Of a stretch of 64,000 nucleotides of DNA, positions 20,846 through 31,384 are shown piece by piece; positions within the stretch are counted from its first letter, which is position 1, and the number at the start of each line of letters is the position of its first letter. The stretch is taken from contig PVNU02002828.1 in NCBI GenBank assembly GCA_003013855.2, positions 392,501-456,500 on the forward strand. The letters are read 5' to 3'. The notes beneath the pieces are model-generated. The model searched no databases. It saw nothing but the letters and a program-made list of their open reading frames with translations, and had not been told where the DNA came from. Made by a program: the position numbers and the translations under genes. The DNA comes from Liriodendron chinense (Eukaryota > Streptophyta > Magnoliopsida > Magnoliales > Magnoliaceae).

Positions 20846-21273
20846 ACCACTTTGATGTTTATGACTCATCCAAGCTATCCATTTGTTTTACCAAAAAATT
20901 TTAGGACTTTAGTCCAAAAATGAAATAGATCCAAAGCTCAAATGGACCACACCACAACAAATAGTGGTCTATATAACGTCCACCATTGAAAGCTATCTCA
21001 TTCCTTGGGCCTACATTGATGTTTATTTATCATCTAACCCATTCAAGAGGTTACATAGACATGGATAAAGGGGGGGAAATGGATATCAGATTCATCCAAA
21101 ACGTCTAAGGCCCACAAGAAGTTTTCAGTGGTAGATGTTCAATTCCCACTGTTACTTATGGTGTGGTCCACTTGAGATTTAGATCGCCCTCATTTTCTCA
21201 GTCATTCCCTAAAATGAGATGGTGAAAAAAATGAACGGCGTGGATAAGTCACATACATCATGATGGGCCACAC
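20846..21273. repeat. Foldback repeat core, copy D
   Basis: Diverged near-palindrome with GGACCACACCACAACAAATA on the left and TATGGTGTGGTCCACTTGAG on the right. It sits just right of the copia insertion, inside the Tourist-like element. Confidence 0.75.
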
Positions 21274-21421
21274 AGTTTTTTTCCTCTATTTTGGTGAACT
21301 TCAAGTTAAAAAAGCGGTTGTCACTTGTCACACTGGGAGTGGTGCAAGAATTCCCTTTGAAATAATAAACGCTCATTTACCTTGATTTCCAAGGGAAATC
21401 TGAAAACCAAACAGGCCCTTA

Positions 21422-21984
21422 GGGTTTTGAAGACAACGAATCATGGTTAAATACAATCATGTTAAAAGAGTTTTGAGTTATTTAAAAAAAATTACCATTT
21501 TTTAGGAACTTTACAATTCTTGGAAAAGTTACAAATTTAAAACTTTAAGATTGTTGTAAGTTGTATTAATTGCTCTGACATGCTACATGAGCAGATCTTC
21601 ACTAAAAGCTGGCTCTATTAGCAGATGAATAACGCCCCTCACTCTACCATGAGAACAAACAAAAGCAGCACTATCTCCTTGCATCTTTGCCTGCCACCCT
21701 TTGGTAGTATAGTAGGATGGATAGTAAAGCCGCCTTCGGCCCTTTGAGTTAGTAATCCCCTCTTCAAGCCTCTAGTGAATTGAGCTCGCCCTACTCAAGA
21801 AGTTTTATGACCTCAATGAGATGTTCTCCAAACTTTTTAAAGGGACACACGACATGACTTATTATTGCACTCACTCTACTCAATAAGTTTTGTGACCTCC
21901 ATGAGATGGTCTCCAAACTTTTTAAAAGGCACATGGCATGACTTATTGTCAACATGCATCATTCATTCATTCATTCATATAATT
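21422..21984. other. Non-coding spacer
   Basis: Contains a short direct duplication (AAGTTTTATGACCTCAATGAG near 21801 and AAGTTTTGTGACCTCCATGAG near 21885) and a TCAT microsatellite at 21958. No gene. Confidence 0.5.
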
Positions 21985-23040
21985 TAGGGCTACTCATGAG
22001 CGAAGTCGGCTCGAGAAACTCGATTGACTCGACTCGACTCGAAAAAGCTCGCCTCGGCTCACCTCGACTCAAGTAGAACAAGTCAAGCCAAGCTTCATTT
22101 AGGAGCTCGAGTCAGAAATCGAGTCAAGTTCGATCATTGGGTTACTTAACTCGATCAAGCTCGACTTGGCTCGACCTCGACTCGACTCATTTCATATAGA
22201 TATTTGTTATAAAATAAAAAAATCATAATCTTCCTATTTCTTGGTCCCCCCCCCCCCCCCCCCCCCCCCACACACATTGGGGTCAAGCTTAGGACATATA
22301 AAACCCTCACACGTTGGGGGTTTCTTAATCCTACTATTTTGTTCAGGTAAGAACATTCCTTATTGAGCATATTTGATGGATTGAGTAATTTCAAGTACAA
22401 AACATGGTGAGCAGACAGTGGTTGTGTGTTTTACACGCTACATAAAATAAGTGCTACGGTGAGACCACACACCGTACACATCTACAAAACAGGGGTTATG
22501 GTAAGACCAAACACCATATGTAGCTATTGATTGAAATTTTATGAGGGAGGTAGTGCATCTAATCCATGAATAAGTTGGGCCTCATCATGAAGATGGTCCA
22601 CACAATAATCAGGGCAGTCCATTCATGTGGTGAGCTATACATGTACTGCGTTAATCTATGGTTCAGAAAATATTACCCGTGGTTTGCATTTAATGCGTGT
22701 GTGACCTGGCCAAAGAAAAAACCGATCAGAGCTAGGTCATTTAAATGGTGGGGTCCCACCTATAGAAATACTATTCTCCCCTAATATATGTGTGACTTCT
22801 TGAACCTAATGTTGCTAACTTTTAATTTGTATTTTGTAGCAAAAAATATAATAAATTGAGGTGGGAACCAGCTTGGCTTGACTCGATCCACTAGCTCGGC
22901 TCAAGCTCGCCTCGAAAGGTTTAGCCAACAAGCAAGCTCCAATGATAAGCTCGAGGGTGAGCTCGAACTCGAGGAGAGCATAGACGAGTCAAGCCAAGCT
23001 TGGCCCACCTTGACTCGACTCGGCTCGATGTATAGCCCTA
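21985..23040. mobile_element. hAT-like non-autonomous element rich in CTCGA repeats
   Basis: The left end TAGGGCTACTCATGAGC and the reverse complement of the right end, TAGGGCTATACATCGAGC, are inverted repeats followed by many GACTCGACTCG units. Flanking 8-mers atataatt and gaataatt agree at 6 of 8. The TAGGGCT start matches the 7276 MITE. A poly-C tract lies at 22246-22269. Confidence 0.65.
22246..22269. repeat. Poly-C tract (24 bases)
   Basis: Uninterrupted C run, followed by a short CA repeat. It may be misestimated in length by sequencing. Confidence 0.95.
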
Positions 23041-24214
23041 GAATAATTGCAAGCTATCGTGTAAAAGTAATGCCAATCAAGTGGTCCTAAGCTTCTGATC
23101 AATGGCATGAAAATGAGCAGTCAAGATTGATTGCAAAAACAAAATAGGTCCATTCAACGTCTTGAAACATATAGATCCCACTTTGTATTTCTTATGATCT
23201 AAGTAACACTTTGATTTGATGATTCTAACCATATAATTTATGACTTGTATTATTATATGACTTGTATACAATAGATGGTTATAACAAATTAGCCCTATCC
23301 AAAGGGTTGGCATCATCCAATCAGCGTGATACTGGTACCAGGGCTTGCTGGTAATTATACGAACGAATGGCACAAATGGATGACAAATCGACTTGTGTGC
23401 TATTTAAAAGCTTTGGGGACATTAACAAACCCTTCTCAATAAATTTTTTTTTTTTTTTTTTTATGTCTTGCGGATTCAAAGATAATCTTAGAAAAAGAAG
23501 GTGGTAATCTTCACATCCACGCACTGCTACTCTTAATATAAAAGTAAGGTCTTTTCTCAAGTCGGTGGCTTCCAATAATGAATTGAGCGTCGACAATCAT
23601 GTGAATGAAGTTTTAAGAAATCTAAGTATTGATAGTGAAGAAGTTCAAAGCTTTTCAATGAGAGATGCAATCGGTGTTCACTCGTTTGACTAAGGTATGG
23701 AGTGCGGTCATAACCAAGGTAAAACAATCTACAACCATCAAAGGGACTCATAGTCAACCTACAGTCGAGTAACCATGCTAAACCATAGACCACAATCCTA
23801 CAAAGGTAAAGCTAACTTAGGGAACTACATGCTTGTGGGCTAATCAATATTTAAGAAAAGAGATGTGAAAGATTTTAGAAGAAAGAAGAGTTAACCTATA
23901 AAGATAGGGTTGTCAACAGGCGGGGCCTAGGGTTGGTGTCGGCCCAAATTTTGAATTGTATGAGCAAGCCTATTTAAAAATTCATTTTTGTGGGCCCGAG
24001 CCTGGCCCATTAACACTACTATATCAAAATGAATGAGTGACTCTTGAGGATAATAATAATAAAAAATAAGGAAAAGGAGAAAAAGAATGAACCTATACAG
24101 ATAACAGTATGTCTGTCGGTGAATCCACCTTCAAATACTAATAGGGGTATAATCGGGCACATCTAAACATAGCAACCGTTTTCATTCAATCCATGTATCT
24201 AAACGTTGCGTCTC
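23041..24214. other. Non-coding spacer
   Basis: Contains TAGGGTTGTCAACAGGCGG at 23907, a degraded member of the TAGGGCTGTCAA family, and a poly-T tract at 23443-23461. No gene. Confidence 0.4.
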
Positions 24215-24697
24215 CGGTGGATCCCTAATTGTGGGGCCCACTATTATTTATGTACCTTACGTGCACGTCAGTCCATCTGTTTTGACAGCTCATTCTAGGG
24301 GATGGTCCCAAAAATGAAGTAGATTCAAATCTCAGGTGGTCCACATCACAGGAAACAGTGGTGATTGAATCCCCACCATTAAAAATTTCTTGAGGGCCAC
24401 CGAAATATTTATATGCCATCCAATCTTTTGATAAGGTCACAAAGACCTGGATGAAGGACCACGCAAACATCAGCTTGATTCAAAACTTGTGGCCCACAGG
24501 AAGTTTTTAATGGTCAATCACCACTGTTTAAACAGTGGTATGGTCCAACTGAGATTTGGATTTGCTTCAGTTTTATGGATCATGCCCTAAAATGAGCTGT
24601 CAAAACAGTTGGACGGTGTGGATGTAAGGAACATACATCACGGTGGGCCCCTACAGTGAGGGATACCACCCACTTCGGTGGATCCGGGGATCCACCG
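24215..24697. repeat. Foldback repeat, copy E, with CGGTGGATCCC ends
   Basis: The core is of the same family (CACATCACAGGAAACAGTGG and so on) and is bounded by perfect CGGTGGATCCC and GGGATCCACCG repeats that other copies lack. No target duplication seen. Confidence 0.8.
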
Positions 24698-25038
24698 AAG
24701 CCGTGCCCCAAAATAACTGCTTTTTTTTGTCCCATCACAGATCTGGACCGTCTATTGGCCAACCCATAAAAGTTACATTGCTGGGAGGATCTTAAGCATC
24801 TAAATATTGGACGTACCTAGCCATGCATGGGATGGTTATGACCATCCGATTGAAATGATTCTTTGAAGAGACAGGACACTCAAGGTGGAACCTTCTGAAT
24901 GGATGGTTCACATTGATGACTGGATCTTGTTGTTGTAAATGATCCAAACCGTTCATTTGTGGTACAATGGTTGGATGGAACGGATCTTCCCATCAGTGGA
25001 CTTTCCGGTGGCCTGGGCCCGGATGGGAGTTGTTCGCC

Positions 25039-25167
25039 CATCAGTGGAACACTAGGCTCAGGCCCATGTACCTAACGGCCCGATAAGTAGGCCCAGCTGG
25101 CCGGGCTTTAATTCAGTGGGCTGAGTAGATGGATGGTGGGTTAAGACCAACTAGTGTTCCACTGATG
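25039..25167. repeat. 129-bp inverted-repeat element
   Basis: A perfect 17-bp inverted repeat, CATCAGTGGAACACTAG and CTAGTGTTCCACTGATG, bounds 95 bp that includes GGCCCGATAAGTAGGCCCAG. No target duplication was found. Confidence 0.7.
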
Positions 25168-25931
25168 TGCTTGTGACCATGTGGGCCATGTCGAAGTGGG
25201 CCATGATTGTTTTGATCCAACCGTCACATGGCCAGTTTTTTTTTCTAGCGGTCCGATTCGATGAATCTGAGCCGTTGATCCGTGCATTGACTTTTGGAAG
25301 GCATTGCTTAATGGGTGACAAGTACATTGGAATGACTGACCCAGTTCGTGGCCCACCAGATCTTGGCTTTGGATCTGGACCGTTTATCTTCTTAAATTCC
25401 GTTGTTGATAGGTGGCGAACCGTGCCAATCAAGTCCTGCTTGTAGTTAGAGATTAAGAATATCGATCATGCGTTTGGCGCTTACCTGTGAGATTTATATG
25501 ATTTCAAGGATTCTTGAAAGTGAAGCTTTGTCTTCACTGATGGAGTTTAGCATGACAGAGACAATTACGTAAAGTGAAGGCTATTTCGAGAGATCCAGAC
25601 CGTTCATCAAGAGCATGGTGCAGGGTACACCATACCATCTAAGAATAAGGCCCATCCGATCATCAGGCGGGCCCCAAATGATGATACAGATGTAAGAAAG
25701 AACATAGAAAATAGAGAACCGACCTGATAATTCAAGTAGACCATCAGTGGATCTGATCCATAAGAATCATCACCAACCTAGGATCCTCACCCTTGTCTCA
25801 ATCACGGCGGCATCGATCGCATCAGCACACATTGTCTTGTCTTCAAAGCCCATCTTGTTCTAGGCCTGAAACTCCAAATAACACATCTACATCAACAGTC
25901 ACACCCTCCACAATAATCCTTCATCAAAATC
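25168..25931 (+). promoter_or_regulatory. Upstream region of the RING-H2 gene
   Basis: Spacer and probable promoter/5' leader of the ATL-type gene. No other gene seen, and no core promoter element could be placed with confidence. Confidence 0.35.
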
Positions 25932-26630
25932 ATGGAGTCGGTCCCCATACCGTCGTCGCCGGGACCTCAAGGCTACACCTGGAACCCGATCGTCATCTCT
26001 CTCGTTGCCGTCATCTGCGCCATCTTCCTCTTCCTGAGCTACTACAACATACTCAGAAGGCAGTGTCCCTCGTTGGGACCCCACTCAATGAACGGCCCAC
26101 GTAGGCGGCTCCTCAATGAGGCCATCTTCAACGACCCATCGTTGCAGTTCCAGAGCCGCGCTCTCGATTCCGCCACCATAAATGCACTCCCCACCATCCA
26201 ATTCAAGAAGGTGGACGCCGGAAAAATGAGCCACACCGACGCCGACTGCTCCGTTTGCTTGGGCGAGTTCGAAGAAGGCGAGTGGTTGAGATCGCTCCCG
26301 AACTGTGGCCATGTCTTCCATATCTCTTGCATCGATACATGGTTCCGGACCCACTCCAGCTGCCCGCTCTGCCGATCGGATGTTGTGAACAATTTCAACG
26401 GTCACGATGACTACTCTATCTCCATGTTTGCTATGTTACAGACACTAAGGAGAGAAGATGCTTATAGAGAAAGATGGCATGGTTATGCTGTTCTTGAACC
26501 GGAGATGATGGAGAATTCACCTGTTTGGCGCAGATCGGAGAATGCTGATCGGTCCGGATCGGAATCTGAGGTTTCATCATCGGCTGCAGTTGCGAATGAT
26601 CGTAGACTTATGGGTTCTTTGCATGAATAA
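25932..26630 (+). CDS. RING-H2 E3 ubiquitin ligase, ATL family
   Basis: Intact intronless gene of 232 residues, as usual for ATL genes. ATL proteins are membrane-anchored E3 ligases, often induced by elicitors or stress. The N-terminus is followed by one hydrophobic helix (about residues 19-40, VISLVAVICAIFLFLSYYNI). The RING-H2 domain (about 106-147) begins CSVCLGEF, has CGHVFHISCIDTW and ends CPLC; the spacing is C-x2-C-x14-C-x-H-x2-H-x2-C-x10-C-x2-C, with the conserved tryptophan after the third pair. The C-terminal tail is Ser-rich and divergent. The sequence has the feel of the ATL1/ATL51/ATL52 group, but the member is not assigned. Confidence 0.95.
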   Translation: MESVPIPSSPGPQGYTWNPIVISLVAVICAIFLFLSYYNILRRQCPSLGPHSMNGPRRRLLNEAIFNDPSLQFQSRALDSATINALPTIQFKKVDAGKMSHTDADCSVCLGEFEEGEWLRSLPNCGHVFHISCIDTWFRTHSSCPLCRSDVVNNFNGHDDYSISMFAMLQTLRREDAYRERWHGYAVLEPEMMENSPVWRRSENADRSGSESEVSSSAAVANDRRLMGSLHE

Positions 26631-27341
26631 GAGGGTGATCATAGGCATGGCCCACCTTCGATTATCAACGGTTAATGTGAATGGAGGAGATTTTCTACTG
26701 AATTAAGAACTTGGGCTGGTAGCTAGTGTTCTTGGCCGAAAATTCAACGGTTGGATCAATGAGGAAGGAGAAATATAGGGAGATCCATGCAAGAGAGTCA
26801 ATCCGGGCCGTTCATCAGGTGGGGTGCGCCTTAAACTTGCGCTGGCGTCAAATTCAGACTGGAGATAGAGTAGTCATCGTGACCGTTGAAATTGGGTTAT
26901 TTTCTTTTTTTCCAACTGTCCGTGTTTTTTTGGACGTGTTTGGTCCATCTGATGAATGGATGGGCCTGATTTGGGCTGGGTCGTATTCATGGTGGGCCGG
27001 ACGATCGTGAAATCTGTGCCGTCAAAATTGAGAAGTAAAACGAAGTATACTATTCCCCAGGAGTTTGAAAAAAAAACAAACTTACAATCCTACATGCTGT
27101 TTGAAGTGATTTAAAAGGAAATACTGAAGAGCTGTTTCGCCACACACGTGCAATGTGGCACACGTGTACAAGATCGGGTCCGTTCTACAGTGAGGAGCCA
27201 TAGGATATCTGGACCGGCCCAAGCGGGACACGTGTATGAGAAAAATGGATGGTTAGGATGGCCAATGGTCGACATTTCACGTACTATCGTGGTCCATGTG
27301 ATGAGTAGGCCTCGATTTTTCGGCTGGGGCAGGCTCCCAAG
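26631..27341. other. 3' UTR of the RING-H2 gene and spacer
   Basis: No further gene. Nothing else of note up to the next foldback repeat. Confidence 0.4.
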
Positions 27342-27855
27342 GACCCGGATTGGGTCGTGACGATCGGCTCTGAGGGCTCCACGATGATGTGTGTGTTTTA
27401 TCCATGCCGTCCAATTGTTTTGCCAGCTCATTTTAGGGCATTAGCCCAAAAAATGGGGTAGATCCAATTCTCAAGTGGACCACACCACAGGAAACAGTGC
27501 TGATCGAACCGTTAAAAACTTCTTGTGGGCCACAAAAGTTTTGGATCAAACTGATATTTGTGTTTTCCCTTCATATCCATATCTGTATAACCTTATGAAT
27601 ATGTTGGATGGAAAAAAAAAAACACATGATGGTGGGCCCCAGGAATGTTTCAATGGTGGGTGTCATTTTCCCCACTGTTTCGTGTGGTGTGGTCCACTTG
27701 AGCTTTGAATCTGTCTCATTTCTGGGATCATTCCCTAAAATGATGGGGGGAAAACGGATGGACGGCATGGATAAAACACATAGATCATGGTGGGCCCCAC
27801 AGAATCGGGCCATCAGAGATATCCCTGGTGACCGGGTCTCCGGCCAATCCGCGTC
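27342..27855. repeat. Foldback repeat, copy F
   Basis: It has the same core (GACCACACCACAGGAAACAG and GTGTGGTGTGGTCCACTTGA). The left end is GACCCGGATTGGG, and the reverse complement of the right end is GACGCGGATTGGCC, close to the ends of copy C. No 9-bp duplication was found. Confidence 0.8.
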
Positions 27856-28650
27856 TAACTCAGGTTGGATCCTGTACCGTACTTAGGTACGATGGATTAT
27901 GATCATACGTCGTCCACCATACATATGAGATGCATTTGAATCAATCCAAACCGTTCAACTTGTGGATTAATTTGTCGATGGGTCAGGATATGGGAATCAC
28001 ACCGACAAGACAATCCTATCGATCTTCACCGTCCAAAGTGTATCAATGAACATGAAACGTTGGCCATCTTGCCAACCGCATTTAACGGCTACTGAGGGGT
28101 TGATCAAGATCATCAAATCAATGTGTACTTTCGATCATACCCCATCCATGATACCTCCTATTTGGATAATCTGGATTGCCATTGATGCATGCCACGTGCA
28201 CAATGGTTGTCCCCGCCTGCGTATGATCTACCATAATCTGCCAGAGTTCCGTATAAAAGGAATTAGATTATCCCTACATCATCACCGTCCATTTTGTTTT
28301 TTATGTGGCTGGATTTGTCTTATTGGGCCTTGGATGACTCAGCAGAACCTGGCCCAGCTACCTAGTTATTGGGCCTGAAAACTTTGTTGTAGGCCTCAGT
28401 CCACGGGCTTGCCTCTCCATACTCCACAGATAGTTCGCTACCCTCCCGTCCATGTGGGTACATGGTTTGATGATCCAACCGTTGATCTAACGTGTCAACT
28501 GTACATGTTATCCAAAACCTTCAGTAGTGGATCTGCATATGGACGGTTGAGAGGAAAAAAAATATATACGGCAACGGTCCACATTCAACGGAAACTGCTA
28601 AATCTGGAAGCAATTAGCCCCTTGATTTCTGGGACATTCACCATCCATTA
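27856..28650. other. Non-coding spacer
   Basis: Degraded repeat text (CACCGTCCA motifs) and no gene. Confidence 0.35.
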
Positions 28651-29046
28651 AGGGGTCCACCATAATTTCTGTGTGACATCCAATCCATCCATCAATTTCG
28701 GTATCTCATGCAAGGAAGTGAACCCAAAAATCAGGAAGATCCAAGACTCGAGTGGCCCACAACACAGGAGACATTCCTCCTGCCCATCTAGATGTTTATA
28801 TGCCATCCAACCCGTTCACAAGGTGATTCCCAACCAGATGAAGGGAAAACACAAAGATAAGCCTGATCCAAACTTCAGTGGGCCCCAGAGAAGGTTTCAA
28901 TGATGGACATCCCAACCCCACTGTTTCCTGTGGTGTGGTCCACTTGAGTTTTGGATCTACCTTGTTTTGGGGTTCACCTCCTAACATAAACTGCCGCAAC
29001 TAATGGACGGAGTGGATGTCACATAAACATCATGGTGGGCCCCACA
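28651..29046. repeat. Foldback repeat, copy G
   Basis: A diverged palindrome from GGGGTCCACCATAATTTCTG to ACATCATGGTGGGCCCCACA, with CACAACACAGGAGACA and CTGTTTCCTGTGGTGTGG inside. No outer inverted repeat was recognised. Confidence 0.75.
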
Positions 29047-29375
29047 TAGCTTAGTGCTGCACGGCCTGGGACTGGGACCCACTGAATATGGGGCATATAC
29101 CCAAAATCAGGTCGAGTAAAAGGTCCTGAGATCAGTTTCATGGACATTTATTTGTGGATGTGGACCATTAACTATTTTCTGTTCTAAATATCCAGAAATC
29201 AGCTAGTTAAGGTCATGTATTCAGTGTGATTTTCGAGTTATGGCCCATCTACAAAGGGCCCCACTATTTGGACAGTTTATTTTGGAAGTAAATAATGCCA
29301 AGTGTACAATTTCCGTGCGCATGAATATGGAGCATCGTACTTTGTCAGAGTATCAAAACAATGGGGTATAGCGAT
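29047..29375. other. Non-coding spacer
   Basis: No gene. It includes TTTGTCAGAGTATCAAA near 29341, part of a motif that recurs in the window. Confidence 0.35.
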
Positions 29376-29901
29376 TAGGGGTGTCAATGGACCGGGTTGG
29401 CCCGACGGGCTTTCGGGGTTGGCCCGTCTTGGGCCGGGCTTGGACGAGAGTATCAGCCCACGGGTCAGGTTCGGGCCTAAAGTATAAGCCCATTTTTAAA
29501 CTGGCCGAGCTTAGACTAGGCTGTTCAAAAGCCTGAAAATTGAGCCCGACAAGAATATATATTTTTTTAGCTTAAAATTTAAATTAAAATATTTTTCTTC
29601 CTTTCAAAATTTAAATTTTATACAATTTTTTTCTAAAAATCCTTCTCCCTCTAACAAGTCCTTTTACTTTCTATGATGTTAGTGATAATTTTTCATATAT
29701 AGAGAAACAGGATTAAAGGATAATAAAGGCCGGGCTAGGGCTAGGGCCAAGTACGGGTTGGACCTGCATTTGTATCTTGAGCCGGGCCTGGCTTAGCTAT
29801 TGTGGCCCGTCACGAATCCGGGCCGGGTTTGGACATATGTTGAAAGATACGGGCCGGTCTTGGACAAAGATTGACCCGGCCCTAACCCGGCCCATTGACA
29901 C
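29376..29901. mobile_element. hAT-like non-autonomous element, GGCCCG-rich
   Basis: Starts TAGGGGTGTCAATGG and ends CCATTGACAC, with TAGCGAT on both sides (29369-29375 and 29902-29908). The start resembles the TAGGGCTGTCAA family. Much of the inside is GGGCCGGG/CCCGGCCC text and an AT-rich middle. Confidence 0.65.
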
Positions 29902-29938
29902 TAGCGATATGACGCGGTTTGTATTCTGACCCTGCCAG

Positions 29939-30417
29939 TAGCGACTCGCTACTGGACAGTGCTCTGTGGGCCCATCATAATGTTGGTGTCTTATCTACGC
30001 CGTGCATCCATTTTTCCATATCATTTTATGGCATGATACAGAAAATGAGACAAATCCAAATTCAATGTGGACCACACCACAGGAAAACAGTGGTGATTGA
30101 ACGCCCACCATCAAAAACTTCTTGGGGCCACAAAAGTTTTGTATCAACCTGATATTTGTGTTTTCCCTTCATCAAGGTCTATGTGACCTAATCAACAGGT
30201 TCGATGGAAAATAAACGGTACAGTGGTCCTGGAAAGTTTTTAATGGTGGGCATTCAATCACCACTGTTTTCCTTGATGTGGTCGACCTGAGATTTGGATC
30301 TGACTCATTTTTTTTTTATCTCATTCCATAAATAATGATCCAATGGATGGACGTCTTGGATGAAACACATACATCATGGTGGGGCTCACATAGAACCGTC
30401 CAATAGCGGATTTCGTA
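29939..30417. repeat. Foldback repeat, copy H
   Basis: The core carries GACCACACCACAGGAAAACA and related arms. The outer ends TAGCGACTCGCTACTGGAC and TACGAAATCCGCTATTGGAC (reverse complement of the right) form yet another terminal repeat. No target duplication seen. Confidence 0.75.
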
Positions 30418-30974
30418 CACCCCCATCTAAAAGTAGGAGAAAAGACCACAGCCACAGGCACAAATTACTTGCACAGGTGGCATACGGGTAACTCAAATCA
30501 AGCCATCCAAACTGTTGGTCCTATTATAGATGGTTTGTAGACCCAAAATTACACGAATTGAAATCTTGAATGGTTGATAGGTGTAAGTTTAATAACGAAA
30601 TATGATCAACAGTCCTAATTCAACAGAAAAAAGACCTTTGATCGGAGGTTAGGATCATTTAATAAATATGGATTTTGGAAGATAGCCTTTATACATACGA
30701 TCTACAATTTTAACGGTTTAATTACGTTATGGTAAGTTACATTTAGGATTTCTGAGCGCCTGTGTATCATACATCAAACTCTGCCAGAGTATCAAATGAC
30801 TTCGCATAAAAACGTAACGTTACATTATCCTTTCAAATTTTCCAAACAAAATCAAAGAGGAAAACAAGGTGAAGAAAAAAGAAAAAAGAAAGGGAAAAAA
30901 AAAAAAAAAAGGTGCGCAGATTGCATATCGCCTAATCCATTTTGAGTAGCTGTTTGTTCTCTGCAAGCACAAAA
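30418..30974 (+). promoter_or_regulatory. Promoter and 5' leader region of the PsbP-domain gene
   Basis: Upstream of the ATG at 30975, with an A-rich tract near 30870-30910. Contains ACTCTGCCAGAGTATCAAATGA at 30778. The transcription start site is not placed. Confidence 0.4.
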
Positions 30975-31020
30975 ATGGCAGCTTCCTCTCTGTCAGGAAG
31001 CTGGGTCTCTCCCCTTCCAA

Positions 31021-31025
<5 letters not shown>
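30975..31025 (+). CDS. PsbP-domain gene, exon 1
   Basis: 17 codons from ATG, ending CCAAAACAG before GTCTCT. Encodes the start of the transit peptide. Confidence 0.85.
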
Positions 31026-31073
<48 letters not shown>

Positions 31074-31322
31074 CGTTGTTTTGCAGTTATATGTGCCGAA
31101 TTCGTCATCTATCAGTCGTTCTAATGCAATTCCTACATCTACTGTGAAGGCGCATTCAAAAGAATTGCATTTAAATGAAAAAGGTAAAATACCCAATTCG
31201 TTTCTATTCAATTTCACATGAAAATTGCACTTTTTTGGATTTGTATATGAATTTCAATGGAAATTTTAACATACCCATTTCTTTATTTCTTCATATTCAC
31301 ATGGGAATTGCTTGTGTGTGTT

Positions 31323-31384
<62 letters not shown>

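Larger units (their letters stand above)
18014..21418. mobile_element. Tourist-like element interrupted by a copia element
   Basis: The left end GGGGGTGTTTGA and the reverse complement of the right end, GGGCCTGTTTGG, are inverted repeats flanked by TTA on both sides (18011-18013 and 21419-21421), the target site typical of PIF/Harbinger. Without the nested copia element and its extra target copy it is about 707 bp, and much of that is foldback core copy D. Confidence 0.75.

Noticed and set aside
22155..22400. Gly-rich frame on the minus strand
   Set aside because: Produced by the poly-C tract.
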